51,524 bases of DNA from an uncultured Prevotellaceae bacterium (GCA_900318885.1 ONMN01000008.1:1-51524), one strand, 5' to 3'; positions 39,503-48,662 are shown, counted from the stretch's first letter. Notes: generated by a model from the letters alone, not told the origin. Translations and numbers: made by a program.

Positions 39503-41525
39503 TGTAGATGTCGAGGGACTTGGTGCGGCTATTATAGCCGAGGGAACCACCAAGGGGACCGAACATGGAATTGTAGTCGTAGGCCAGCAGACCACCGATG
39601 AGGGGCTTGGTTTGCATGATGTTACGAATCTCCGGAGCTTGCTGGGCGTAGGCTGCCATGAGGCGTACATAGTGGTTCTTGCCTATGCGCTGACGGGCCT
39701 GCAACTGCCACCCGATGAAATGGTGGTCGGCATACTCCATATTGCCCATTCCGACCATAGGCATCTGCTGTTCGACATAATGGCCGAAGCGTGTGCCTCC
39801 AATGATGTTGTCGTAGATATGGGGGATGTCGGTGCCAAAGAGCAGACGGCCATAGAACAGATTCTCGATGGTAAAGCGGGTGCCGAAGGAGAACGACTTA
39901 CGCCACAGGGCACTGACATCGGAGATGCCGATATGATCGTCAATTTGGGCAAAATTGTCGGTGATATAGGCATAGCGCGCCTGGAACCAGCCACCACGGG
40001 TGGGGAAATAAAAGTGGTCCTCGGAATTGAACTCCAGCTGGGCCTGATAGGTGAAATAATGTGCGTTATGGAAATCCACATTGCGCCACAGGTCGGCCTT
40101 CAGCTGATCGGAGAAATGATAGTAGTCCCAGCGCAGACCGGCCTTGAGCGTGAAATTGCGAATGGTGACGTTGACGGGGTCTGCCAGGACCTGGTGCTGG
40201 TTGTATCTCACACTGTATTCGCAGTCGCCCTCATAATAGACGTCGATGTCGTTGTGGCGGAAATAATAGGAAATGGCCGGACGCGAGAACCGCAGGGCCC
40301 GGGGATGGAAGATGAGGTCGCCACCGGCCAACAGGCGCTTGCCCAAGCGCAGGGTGAGGTCGGAACTGACAGAAAGCGTCCGCTCCAAGGGGAGGCTGAG
40401 ATTGGCCTGCAAGGCCACCATCTCCTCGTTATCATAGCGCAAACCGAGATGGATCTGAGGGTCGCGCGGGGGCTTCGTGCGGAAGCCGCCACCGCCGTAC
40501 TGCAGACTGTCCGTCGAGACTCCGGGATGCAGGGGCTGGCGGAGAACGGGCTTATAGTCGGGGGCGACACCGATTTTCCGCTTCAGGGCCAGCAGGTCGT
40601 CCCAGCAGAGCATGGCCGCATCCTCACCGCGATGGATGAGACTGTCGATGGCGTCAGCATTGAAACTGGCAGCAGAGAAACCGGAGGGATCAACACGGAT
40701 CAGCACGTCGGTATTGGCGACATTCTCGTCGTATTTGTCCATGGTCTTATAATCGACGACCTGCATCAGGATGCTGAGCGTGGAGTTCAGGCCCTCAGCA
40801 GACCTCAGGGTGTCCTGCAAGGTAACGCCAATGACGACATCGGCACCCATGGCCCGCGCCAGGTCAACGGGATAGTTGTTGGTGAGGAAACCGTCGACCA
40901 ACACCATATTCCCTTTGCGGACAGGGGAAAAGACGGCGGGAATGGCCATGGAGGCACGCATGGCCTCAGGCAAGCGACCGGAGTGGATATCCACCTCGGA
41001 ATTGTCAACAATATTCGTAGCCACACAGGCGAAGGGAATGGGCAGACGGTCGAAACTCATCGAGTCGGTATAACCCAGGCACAACTTCTCGAGCAGGGTA
41101 CTGATATTCTTGCCCTTGATGAAACCACCGCCAGCCTCGCGCTGACGGCCAAAGAAAAGCGTACGGGAGATGATGTAGGTGCTCTGTTTCTTGCGGTCGC
41201 CAATGCTCTGGCGACTGACGTCCTCACGGTCGCTGAGGAGGAAAGTCCAGTCAAGGCCACGCACCAGCGTATCGAGTGCCTCGGCATTGTAGCCAATGGC
41301 ATAGAGACCGCCCACAAGACTACCCATCGAGGTTCCCGTCACGATATCAACGGGGATGCCAGCGCGTTCCAACACCTTCAGGGCTCCGATATGTGCAGTA
41401 CCCTTTGCACCGCCACCACTCAATACGACAGCTACTTTCTTGCGTTTCGCAGTGGTTGATTGTTCCTCTGCAAAGAGAGAAAGGACGGCAAACAGGAACA
41501 CCAGGGAGCAAACGAGCTTCTTCAT
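39480..41525 (-). CDS. Patatin-like phospholipase with outer-membrane barrel, 681 aa
   Basis: A signal peptide (ending LSLFAEEQ) precedes a patatin domain (about residues 28-230). Visible motifs are the oxyanion loop LSGGGAKGTAHIGAL, the nucleophile serine in GTSMGSLVGG and the Asp of LVDGFLTNNYPV. A POTRA-like linker is followed by a BamA/surface-antigen type beta-barrel (about 330-681) that ends with NLGYTF, an outer-membrane C-terminal strand. The layout matches the PlpD-like type Vd autotransporter group found in Bacteroidota. It is third in the operon with the GT117 and deacetylase genes (3 nt gap), and its end overlaps GH106. Confidence 0.9.
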   Translation of the reverse strand: MKKLVCSLVFLFAVLSLFAEEQSTTAKRKKVAVVLSGGGAKGTAHIGALKVLERAGIPVDIVTGTSMGSLVGGLYAIGYNAEALDTLVRGLDWTFLLSDREDVSRQSIGDRKKQSTYIISRTLFFGRQREAGGGFIKGKNISTLLEKLCLGYTDSMSFDRLPIPFACVATNIVDNSEVDIHSGRLPEAMRASMAIPAVFSPVRKGNMVLVDGFLTNNYPVDLARAMGADVVIGVTLQDTLRSAEGLNSTLSILMQVVDYKTMDKYDENVANTDVLIRVDPSGFSAASFNADAIDSLIHRGEDAAMLCWDDLLALKRKIGVAPDYKPVLRQPLHPGVSTDSLQYGGGGFRTKPPRDPQIHLGLRYDNEEMVALQANLSLPLERTLSVSSDLTLRLGKRLLAGGDLIFHPRALRFSRPAISYYFRHNDIDVYYEGDCEYSVRYNQHQVLADPVNVTIRNFTLKAGLRWDYYHFSDQLKADLWRNVDFHNAHYFTYQAQLEFNSEDHFYFPTRGGWFQARYAYITDNFAQIDDHIGISDVSALWRKSFSFGTRFTIENLFYGRLLFGTDIPHIYDNIIGGTRFGHYVEQQMPMVGMGNMEYADHHFIGWQLQARQRIGKNHYVRLMAAYAQQAPEIRNIMQTKPLIGGLLAYDYNSMFGPLGGSLGYNSRTKSLDIYINLGYTF

Positions 41526-41528
41526 CTG

Positions 41529-42137
41529 TCAGAACGTCTTAAAGGCATAGCCCTGAGCCTGGAGCCACTCGATGGCCTGCGGCAGCGCGGTACGCAGTTT
41601 GTCAATACTTTTCAGTGAGTCGTGGAAGGTGATGATGGAACCATTGCGGGCGTAGCGCTTCACGTTCTGAAGCACGTCGTCGGCCGTGAGCCACTTGGAA
41701 TAGTCGCGGGTGACGAGGTCCCACATGACAATGCGGAACTTGCGCGAGAGCCAGGCATACTGACTGAGGCGCATCCAACCATGGGGCGGACGGACAAGGT
41801 CAGTATGCAGATAGGCATTGGCCTTCTCGACATTATAGCTGTACTCACGGATGGTGTGCGAGAACCCTCCGATGTGGTTGTGGGTGTGATTACCGATGCG
41901 ATGCCCCTCGTTGACGACACGCTGGTAGAGCTCGGGATACTTACGCGCATTGTCGCCCACCATGAAGAAGGTGGCCTTGACGCCATAGCGCTGCAGCACG
42001 TCGAGAATCCAAGGCGTGGCCTCAGGAATAGGCCCGTCGTCGAAGGTCAGATAGACGGCCTTCTCGTGACGATCCATACGCCATAGCGCCTTGGGATAAA
42101 GCCAGCGTAGCCAGACGGAGGGCTGCTCGATTAACAT
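41529..42137 (-). CDS. Polysaccharide deacetylase (NodB domain), 202 aa
   Basis: The protein carries the NodB motifs: YLTFDDGPIPEATPWIL (motif 1, metal Asp), GNHTHNHIGG (motif 2, metal His pair), RPPHGWMRLSQY (motif 3) and ITFHDSLKS (motif 5 His). It would remove acetyl groups from a cell-envelope glycan such as peptidoglycan. No signal peptide is apparent, although LRWLYPKAL at the start is hydrophobic. The ATG (42137) is part of a heptad unit: a four-unit TTGAACR array fills the gap to the GT117 stop exactly. Confidence 0.88.
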   Translation of the reverse strand: MLIEQPSVWLRWLYPKALWRMDRHEKAVYLTFDDGPIPEATPWILDVLQRYGVKATFFMVGDNARKYPELYQRVVNEGHRIGNHTHNHIGGFSHTIREYSYNVEKANAYLHTDLVRPPHGWMRLSQYAWLSRKFRIVMWDLVTRDYSKWLTADDVLQNVKRYARNGSIITFHDSLKSIDKLRTALPQAIEWLQAQGYAFKTF

Positions 42138-42164
42138 TGAACGTTGAACATTGAACGTTGAACA
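42137..42164 (-). repeat. Heptad array (TTGAACR type) at the GT117-deacetylase junction
   Basis: Four units, alternating TTGAACG and TTGAACA, run from the first base of the deacetylase start codon to the base before the GT117 stop codon (42167-42165). The start ATG comes from one more degenerate unit (TTAACAT). Confidence 0.95.
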
Positions 42165-45100
42165 TTAAAATCCCAGTTCCCCACCCTTCGACTGGTAGAC
42201 AGAAACCATCTCACCGAGTTCTCTCATGTGGCTGTCAGACCACTTCTCGTCGAAGGAGTCGGCCAGTGTCACCAACTGCTGCATGATGTAGACCTGAATG
42301 GCGACATCGTTGGCAGACGACTCGAAGCGGGAACCACCGAGTGTGCAATACCACTTCATATACTGACTGCTGGTCTTCCAGAGGTCGTTCATGATGACGA
42401 GGGCCTCCTTCTTGTTGCCCAGCTGCGTCCAGGCACGTGCCATATCGAGCGAGCCGGAAGAATAGTTGCTGGGAACATTATAGGTCGGAATCTGTTTGGC
42501 AGTATAGCGCAACACCTCCTCGGCCTTCTTGTTGTCGCCCTCGCTGATGAGTTCGAGCGCCAGGCGAGCCATGATGCGACGGTGGGTGTAACACATGCGC
42601 ATGACGGTCTCGTCGAGATAGATGCCGCGCTGGTCGATGCCTCCGAACTTGAAGCGGTGCATGATGTTGTCGTAGGTGCGCTTCGAATCGAAATTCTTCA
42701 CACCAGCGATGGGTTTGCCGCCATTGGTGGTGGTGAAGGGCGTGATGCGATAGGCCAGACCCTCGGTAATGGTGTTGTCGCCCAGATTGATGTAGTTATC
42801 CTCACCCACGGAGACAGCGACATAGATAGGACGGGTCCAGTTACACTCTGCGAGCATCTCGAGAATCATCAGGTCACCCTTGTAAAGGGCGTTCTTGCCC
42901 GCGAGCGAGATGGTCATGCGGTCGGGAATAGAGTCGGAAGCCATCATCATGCCACTCTTGCGCACAGCATCCTTGTCGATGGTCATATAGATGGTATCGG
43001 TGGGGATGAAGTGGAGATCCTTGTTCTTGGAACGCACCCAGTATTTCAGGATGTTCTTCAACTCGAAGGGATCGTCGCCAAACTGCTGGCGAGCCTCTTC
43101 CGGATTCTCACGATAGTGCTCAAGGACAGCCTCCTTCATGTTGGGTTCAACAGAGACATACTCGTTGGTGCCAGCACAATACTCAATACGCTCCCAGGAG
43201 ATGGGGACGGAAGGAGAATCGTAGGCCGGACGGCGCATCTGGTCGATATACCAGTCGGTCTGCAGGTAAGAGAGGTTGCAGACGCGGGCATCGGTACGTA
43301 CGCCCTCCACATCCTGATTGTACCAGAGCGGGAAGGTGTCGTTATCGCCATTGGTATAGATGATGGGGTTACCCTCGTCCTGCAGCGACATCAGGTAGTT
43401 CTGACCGAAGTCACGACAGGTGTAACGACCGCTACGGTCGTGGTCATCCCACGTCTGAGAAGCCATCTGAACGGGAACCAGCAGGCAGATAATAGCAACG
43501 ATGCTGGCCACGATAGTGGCTATTTTCTCACCTCTCACCTCTAACCACTTACCTCTTATCATCTCAATGATAGCCGCAACGCCCATGCCACACCAAATGG
43601 CAAAGGCATAGAACGAACCGGCATAGGCATAGTCACGTTCACGAGGCTGCGACGGTGTCTGGTTCAGATAGATGACAATGGCCAGACCTGTCATGAAGAA
43701 CAGGAAGAACACCACCCAGAACTGGCGGATACCCGTCTGGTCGACACTCTTAGAGGTGTGAGGTGAGTGGTGAGAGGTAAGAGGAGAGGTGAGAGCATTG
43801 TGCTTTGCCAACGACTGCCAGAAGAGTCCGATAAGACCTAACAGCAACGGCAGACAATAGAACACGTTATGTCCCTTGTTCTCCTTCAGTTCATCCGGCA
43901 ACCAGTCCTGATTGCCCAGACGCCAGTTGTCGAACCAGCTGAAACCTGTCAACCAGTTGCCATGCTCGGGTTCACCATTACCCTGCAGGTCATTCTGACG
44001 ACCGGCAAAGTTCCACATGAAGTAGCGCCAGTACATGAAGTTACACTGGTAGGAGATGAAGAAACGCAGGTTTTCGAACTGCGAAGGAACCTTGACGGTT
44101 ACCATCTCACCACAGCGGTCGTACTGTTCCTCATGACCATCGACACCACCCATCCAGCTTTCGTACTGGGCACGGTGGGCCGAGCTGTACATACGTGGGA
44201 ACAGCATGTTCTGGGCATATTTGTACTCGTCCTTGGTACGGAGAATGAAGTATTCGTCCTTCTCGTCAGGAGAGGCCTTCTCCTTACGCTGCCAAACGGG
44301 ATCACCCGTGGTCATCACAGGTTTGCAGTAGTTGCCGTCCTGTTCCAAGGCAATCTGAGAGGTATATGCCTGTCCGTAGAACAGCGGACGCTGGCCATAC
44401 TGTTCACGACCCAGATATTCACCCAGCGTAAAGATATCCTCAGGCGAGTTCTGGTCCATAGGCGGATTGGCCGCAGAACGGATGACGATGAGCGCATAAG
44501 ACGAGTAGCCGATCATCAACATCAGCATACAAAGCAGTGAGGTATTCTTGATACGTGCGGTAACCAGCGCCTTGCCTTGTTTCTTGTAGCTCAGCACAAA
44601 CCATAAAATGGCCAGCACAACAATGCCAATGAATACCGACAGCCAGCCGTGACCATAGAACGGAATGCCCAACATGGCAACAGCCAAAAGGAAGGCAATA
44701 TTCTGGCGCTTCTCGTTGACCATTGACCATTGACCATTGACCATTTTACCTCCACGCTGGGTCTCCCAGATAGCCCAGACGGTGATACCGATGAGCAGGA
44801 AGATATAGACAATCTCACCCGTATTGAACGGCATGCCGAGGATGTTGACAAACAACAGCTCGAACCAGCCGCCAACCTGTACGATGCCGGGAACGACACC
44901 ATAGAGCACTGCTGCGAGGATGACTACCGAGATGAACAGGGCTATGAGCGAGCCCTTCAGGTCGCGCTTCGGATCGTCGGTGGGGAACTTCTTGTAATAA
45001 TATACCAACACAATGGCAGGCAGACACAACAGGTTCAGCAGGTGGACACCGATAGACAGACCCGTCATATACATAATCAGCACCAGCCAACGGTCGGCAT

Positions 45101-45638
45101 GAGGCTGGTCGGCCTGGTCTTCCCACTTCAGGATGAGCCAGAACACAACAGCCGTAAAGGCTGACGAATAGGCATACACCTCACCCTCGACAGCCGAAAA
45201 CCAGAAGGTATCGCTGAAGGTATAGATGAGTGCACCAACCATCGCGGAGCCCCAGATGGCAATCCACTTATAAAGCGGAACATCCTGCAGGGAGGTAGCC
45301 TTGAAGAAGTCCTCCTGCCGGATGAGCAGGCGCCGCACAAGGTGCGAGATGGTCCAAAACAGGAACAGGATGGTGGCAGCAGAAAGCAGCGCACTCATCG
45401 TGTTCACCATATAAGCCACCTGACTGGGGTCACTGGCAAACTGTGAGAACAGATTGGCCGTGAGCATGAAGAACGGTGCACCGGGCGGATGGCCGATTTC
45501 GAGTTTATAACCAGTAGAGATAAATTCCGGACAGTCCCAGAAGGATGCTGTCGGTTCGATGGTGGAGCAATAGACGAAGGCCGCAATGGCAAAGGCCAGC
45601 CAACCTAAGATATTGTCCACAAGTCTGAATTGTTTCAT
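42165..45638 (-). CDS. DUF2723 (GT117) protein O-mannosyltransferase-like protein, 1157 aa
   Basis: The N-terminal half has about a dozen membrane segments and the DUF2723 signature TIEPTASFWDCPEFISTGYKLEIGHPPGAPFFML, whose acidic residues are likely catalytic. Further TM segments follow to about residue 730. Then come a soluble domain (NGDNDTFPLWYNQDVEGVRTDARVCNLSYLQTDWYIDQM) and TPR-like helices near the C-terminus. Such proteins are thought to start O-glycosylation of exported Bacteroidota proteins; the role is inferred from family. Three heptad arrays lie within the frame (43528-43555, 43751-43794, 44716-44743), giving RGKWLEVRGEK, LTSPLTSHHSPHTS and MVNGQWSMVNEK in loops. It has its own promoter (-7 box 45670-45663). 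Confidence 0.88.
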   Translation of the reverse strand: MKQFRLVDNILGWLAFAIAAFVYCSTIEPTASFWDCPEFISTGYKLEIGHPPGAPFFMLTANLFSQFASDPSQVAYMVNTMSALLSAATILFLFWTISHLVRRLLIRQEDFFKATSLQDVPLYKWIAIWGSAMVGALIYTFSDTFWFSAVEGEVYAYSSAFTAVVFWLILKWEDQADQPHADRWLVLIMYMTGLSIGVHLLNLLCLPAIVLVYYYKKFPTDDPKRDLKGSLIALFISVVILAAVLYGVVPGIVQVGGWFELLFVNILGMPFNTGEIVYIFLLIGITVWAIWETQRGGKMVNGQWSMVNEKRQNIAFLLAVAMLGIPFYGHGWLSVFIGIVVLAILWFVLSYKKQGKALVTARIKNTSLLCMLMLMIGYSSYALIVIRSAANPPMDQNSPEDIFTLGEYLGREQYGQRPLFYGQAYTSQIALEQDGNYCKPVMTTGDPVWQRKEKASPDEKDEYFILRTKDEYKYAQNMLFPRMYSSAHRAQYESWMGGVDGHEEQYDRCGEMVTVKVPSQFENLRFFISYQCNFMYWRYFMWNFAGRQNDLQGNGEPEHGNWLTGFSWFDNWRLGNQDWLPDELKENKGHNVFYCLPLLLGLIGLFWQSLAKHNALTSPLTSHHSPHTSKSVDQTGIRQFWVVFFLFFMTGLAIVIYLNQTPSQPRERDYAYAGSFYAFAIWCGMGVAAIIEMIRGKWLEVRGEKIATIVASIVAIICLLVPVQMASQTWDDHDRSGRYTCRDFGQNYLMSLQDEGNPIIYTNGDNDTFPLWYNQDVEGVRTDARVCNLSYLQTDWYIDQMRRPAYDSPSVPISWERIEYCAGTNEYVSVEPNMKEAVLEHYRENPEEARQQFGDDPFELKNILKYWVRSKNKDLHFIPTDTIYMTIDKDAVRKSGMMMASDSIPDRMTISLAGKNALYKGDLMILEMLAECNWTRPIYVAVSVGEDNYINLGDNTITEGLAYRITPFTTTNGGKPIAGVKNFDSKRTYDNIMHRFKFGGIDQRGIYLDETVMRMCYTHRRIMARLALELISEGDNKKAEEVLRYTAKQIPTYNVPSNYSSGSLDMARAWTQLGNKKEALVIMNDLWKTSSQYMKWYCTLGGSRFESSANDVAIQVYIMQQLVTLADSFDEKWSDSHMRELGEMVSVYQSKGGELGF
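43528..43555. repeat. Heptad array inside the GT117 frame, first
   Basis: Four units (TCACCTC, TCACCTC, TAACCAC, TTACCTC) encode part of RGKWLEVRGEK, between a membrane segment and the next hydrophobic stretch. Confidence 0.85.
43751..43794. repeat. Heptad array inside the GT117 frame, second
   Basis: About six degenerate units of GAGGTRA type encode ALTSPLTSHHSPHTSKS, a Ser/Thr/His-rich loop between membrane segments. Confidence 0.8.
44716..44743. repeat. Heptad array inside the GT117 frame, third (TTGACCA type)
   Basis: Four perfect TTGACCA units encode the loop MVNGQWSMVNEK. This is a different unit sequence from the other two arrays in the same gene. Confidence 0.9.
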
Positions 45639-45662
45639 TGTCGTTGTTTATGAATTATCCTG

Positions 45663-45709
45663 CAAAGGTACTATTTTTACGTTGAACATTGAACATTGAA
45701 CATTGAACA
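45663..45709 (-). promoter_or_regulatory. GT117 operon promoter with a heptad array at -33
   Basis: The -7 box TACCTTTG (45670-45663) lies 25 nt before ATG 45638. A four-unit TTGAACA array (45682-45709) covers the place of the -33 box, which reads TTCA rather than TTTG. The array begins 10 bp downstream of the stop of the DedA-like gene. Confidence 0.65.
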
Positions 45710-45719
45710 TTATTGTTTT

Positions 45720-46175
45720 TTAACCAATAAGCATGTTGGCGCCATAGACCAGCAACACATAACGCAGGAACTTTCCCAGCGCGATACTGGTCAGCGAAAT
45801 CGGGATGTTGGCCCTCATGAGTCCCAACACAATGGTAATGGCAGAACCCAGAATAGGCACAAAGGCAAAGAACCCCATCCAAGCGCCCCGTCCACCCATG
45901 AAACGTGTCGCCTTGTCGAGGTCTTTCTGCTTGACATGCAGGTATTTCTCTATCCACTCCAGCTTGCCCATGCGTCCTACGAAATAGTTGAACATTCCGC
46001 CTGCCACATTGCCGATGGTACCATAGACGATGAGCAGCCAGGGGTCGAGACCGGCAGCCAGCAGCCCTGTCATAACGGCCTCGCTGGAGAACGGGAAGAA
46101 AGACCCCGCCACGAAGGCCGTCAGGAGCATGCCCCAATATCCGTAACTAATTAGCAAAGAGATGATTACATCCAT
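45720..46175 (-). CDS. DedA/YqaA-type small membrane protein, 151 aa
   Basis: I start at ATG 46175 (MDVIISLLISYGYWGMLL); it overlaps the end of the upstream gene by 10 bp and keeps a normal N-terminus. The protein has four or five hydrophobic segments, with the SNARE-associated/DedA pattern FFPFSSEAVMTGL early, GNVAGGMFNYFVGRMGK in the middle and FAFVPILGSAITIVLGLMR later. Family members are inner-membrane proteins linked to lipid flipping and envelope integrity. It is the third gene of the purD operon; the GT117 promoter follows. Confidence 0.85.
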   Translation of the reverse strand: MDVIISLLISYGYWGMLLTAFVAGSFFPFSSEAVMTGLLAAGLDPWLLIVYGTIGNVAGGMFNYFVGRMGKLEWIEKYLHVKQKDLDKATRFMGGRGAWMGFFAFVPILGSAITIVLGLMRANIPISLTSIALGKFLRYVLLVYGANMLIG

Positions 46176-47089
46176 AGGTTGATTCCTGTCGTAATAAGGA
46201 CGATAGCCACGATAGCGAAAAAGGCCATATTGGTCCATCGCGTACGTGTCAGTGCCAGAAAATGACCTATCAGCGGAGCAGTGTTGATTACCATCATACG
46301 TATCAGATGGTCATAATGCTGGGGTTGGAGCACCAGGAAAAGCGCTGCTGCCAGATTCGTCCAGATAAAGATGCCATAAATCAGGCGGATGCGAATCTTG
46401 TCGTCGTGGTACTTACGAATATAATGTACGATGCCGATGACAGCAAACAGCATGACAACTGCCAGGGATACTGTCTGTTGGATTGTCAGCAAAGAAAAAT
46501 CCAGCGGTCTTGCAAAGTCGCCCAATGCCATGAAATGGTTGAAAACGAAGGTGAAATCCTGTTGCCAAGCCCACCAGCAACAGCCAAACCAGTAAGGTGT
46601 CAGCAGTCCCAGTATCGAGGCAACCCAGGTACGCCACGAGAGACACTGCAACAGGAAAGCCATCAACAGCCATATCAGCGGCACAAAGAACAATATATGG
46701 ACAAAGGTCAGGGATGCCAAGCCGATGAGCAGGAAAGCGTAGTAGGACGGTTTTGCCGCCTGTTTATCCTGGTAACCAGCAAACAGCGACACCATGGAAC
46801 CAATAACCAATGGGGCCGTGATGGCACCGGATATGGACGGAAACAGGAAACACAGCATACACGACATGGCGAGGAACGCGCAACTCACCATACGTGAGTA
46901 AATGCGGATGAGCGCATTGATGTTGTTCAGTTCCACCATCAGCAAAGCTGCAAGGGCAAAACATCCAAATTGCAGCCACCAACCGCCCTGAACAAGACCT
47001 GCCAACAACCACACAACCACAGCATAGACAATGGTCGTCGGCAGTGCCAGCCTGCTTTCTGCAACCTTATTTTGTGTAAACTTCCTCAC
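46166..47089 (-). CDS. Polytopic membrane protein, unknown, 307 aa
   Basis: The protein has about ten hydrophobic segments and ends AIVLITTGINLWM. I do not recognise the family with certainty; it is typical of uncharacterised Bacteroidota membrane proteins. The start is GTG 47089, which lies inside a heptad unit (GAGGTGAGG on the coding strand). No ATG is available before residue 51, deep in the membrane region. The gene is squeezed between purD (heptad array exactly in the gap) and the DedA-like gene (10-bp overlap), so all three are co-transcribed. Confidence 0.75.
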   Translation of the reverse strand: MRKFTQNKVAESRLALPTTIVYAVVVWLLAGLVQGGWWLQFGCFALAALLMVELNNINALIRIYSRMVSCAFLAMSCMLCFLFPSISGAITAPLVIGSMVSLFAGYQDKQAAKPSYYAFLLIGLASLTFVHILFFVPLIWLLMAFLLQCLSWRTWVASILGLLTPYWFGCCWWAWQQDFTFVFNHFMALGDFARPLDFSLLTIQQTVSLAVVMLFAVIGIVHYIRKYHDDKIRIRLIYGIFIWTNLAAALFLVLQPQHYDHLIRMMVINTAPLIGHFLALTRTRWTNMAFFAIVAIVLITTGINLWM

Positions 47090-47127
47090 CTCTTACCTCT
47101 AACCTCTTACCTCTAACCTCTCACCTC
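47086..47127 (-). repeat. Heptad array filling the purD-membrane protein gap
   Basis: Six units (TCACCTC, TTACCTC, TAACCTC types on the plus strand) run from the GTG start of the membrane protein gene to the base before the purD stop codon (47130-47128). Read on the coding strand they are AGAGGT-rich. Confidence 0.95.
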
Positions 47128-48444
47128 TTACAGGTCCGCTCCTATGTCGCGACGGAAATATTTGTCCGTAAACTGAATCTTCTGGGCCTCTTCAAAAGAC
47201 TTCTGCAGCGCCTGGGCCTTGTCCTTGCCATACGACGAAACAGCTATCACACGTCCACCATTGGTCACCACCTGTCCGTCCTTCATCGCAGTACCTGCGT
47301 GGAAGACGATGCTGCCGTCCACCTGTTCGATACCCGTGATGGGATAGCCCTTCTTGTAGGCCTGCGGATAACCGCCCGATACCAACATCACACAGACTGC
47401 CGCACGCTCGTCGAATGCAATGGCGCGCTGGTCGAGGTTTCCCTCAGCCACACCCTCAAACAGGTCTACGATGTCGCTCTTCAGGCGCAGCATCACGCTC
47501 TCGGTCTCCGGATCACCCATACGACAATTGTATTCAATGACGTAAGGCTCAGGGTTACCAGTTGGCGTGTTTGTCCTGTTAATCAGCCCAAAGAAGATAA
47601 ATCCCTTATAGTCGATGCCGTCAGCAGCCAAGCCCTCTACGGTAGGACGGATGATGCGATCTTCCACCTTCTGCATCCATTCCTTCGTGGCAAAGGGAAC
47701 GGGCGAAACACTGCCCATACCGCCTGTATTCAAACCGGTATCGTGCTCACCGATACGCTTGTAGTCCTTGGCTTCTGGCAGAATCTTGTAGTGGGAACCA
47801 TCAGTCAGCACAAAGACGCTGCACTCGATACCGCTCATGAATTCCTCGATAACCACTCGGCTAGAGGCATTTCCAAACATACCACCCAACATCTCCTTCA
47901 GTTCCTTCTTAGCCTCATCGAGCGTGGGAAGAATCAACACGCCCTTACCGGCACAGAGACCGTCGGCCTTCAACACGTAGGGTGCTTCTAGAGTCTCCAA
48001 GAAGGCCAAACCTTCTTGCACGTGTTCGCCGTCAAAGGTCTGGTAACGGGCGGTGGGGATATTGTGGCGCTGCATGAAAGCTTTGGCAAAATCCTTCGAG
48101 CCTTCCAACACGGCACCGGCCTTCGAGGGACCGATGACGGGGATGTTCTTGGTACGCTCGTCGGCCTTCATATCGTCGTAGATACCCTTCACCAACGGAT
48201 CCTCAGGACCTACAACCACCATATCTATCTGCTTCTCCGTGCAAAACTGCTTCACAGCCTCGAAGTCGTCAGCCTTCATGGCTACATTCTCCGTCGGAGC
48301 GGAGTGTGGCGTTGCGAATTCTCCACAATTGCTGGTTCCGGCATTGCCGGGGGCAATAAACAGTTTCTCACACTTCTCACTCTGGGCAATCTTCCAAGCC
48401 AAAGCATGCTCGCGACCGCCACTACCTAATAATAATATCTTCAT
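47128..48444 (-). CDS. purD: Phosphoribosylamine-glycine ligase
   Basis: The 438-residue ATP-grasp enzyme has the GARS order: N-domain [22 protein letters not shown] and [15 protein letters not shown], the ATP-grasp core with [34 protein letters not shown] and [10 protein letters not shown], the metal site [13 protein letters not shown], and the C-domain [16 protein letters not shown]. It makes GAR in purine synthesis. An extra loop ([12 protein letters not shown]) follows the glycine-rich GNAGT segment. It is the first gene of a three-gene operon and is preceded by three tandem promoter-like units. Confidence 0.95.
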   Translation of the reverse strand: MKILLLGSGGREHALAWKIAQSEKCEKLFIAPGNAGTSNCGEFATPHSAPTENVAMKADDFEAVKQFCTEKQIDMVVVGPEDPLVKGIYDDMKADERTKNIPVIGPSKAGAVLEGSKDFAKAFMQRHNIPTARYQTFDGEHVQEGLAFLETLEAPYVLKADGLCAGKGVLILPTLDEAKKELKEMLGGMFGNASSRVVIEEFMSGIECSVFVLTDGSHYKILPEAKDYKRIGEHDTGLNTGGMGSVSPVPFATKEWMQKVEDRIIRPTVEGLAADGIDYKGFIFFGLINRTNTPTGNPEPYVIEYNCRMGDPETESVMLRLKSDIVDLFEGVAEGNLDQRAIAFDERAAVCVMLVSGGYPQAYKKGYPITGIEQVDGSIVFHAGTAMKDGQVVTNGGRVIAVSSYGKDKAQALQKSFEEAQKIQFTDKYFRRDIGADL

Positions 48445-48473
48445 CTTTTTACGTCTTTTTTTCTAACTGCGTG

Positions 48474-48662
48474 CAAAGTTACGAATAAGTGAGCAAAAAG
48501 CCAAATATTATTTGAGCTTTTTCGAACGGAAGTACCTTGACCAACGGTCAAAGTTACGAATAAACGAGCAAAATGCAAAAGAAAAAACTTTTTCTTTTCA
48601 TTTTCGAGTGAAAGTAACTTCTCCAAGGGAGAAAGTTACGAATAAACGAGCAAAATGCAAAA
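48474..48662 (-). promoter_or_regulatory. Three tandem promoter-like units upstream of purD
   Basis: On the minus strand TAACTTTG occurs at 48481-48474 and 48556-48549, with a variant TAACTTTC at 48638-48631. Each is preceded by a conserved block containing TTTTGCTCRYTTATTCG. The units are 75 and 82 bp apart. The inner flank of the second and third forms dyads around the -7 box (TTGACC/GGTCAA; CTCC/GGAG). The proximal box gives a leader of about 22 nt to ATG 48444. Confidence 0.65.

Noticed and set aside
39612-41459. A 615-codon open frame on the plus strand, antisense to the patatin gene
   Set aside because: It is the mirror of a well-supported coding gene, with low-complexity content and no promoter.
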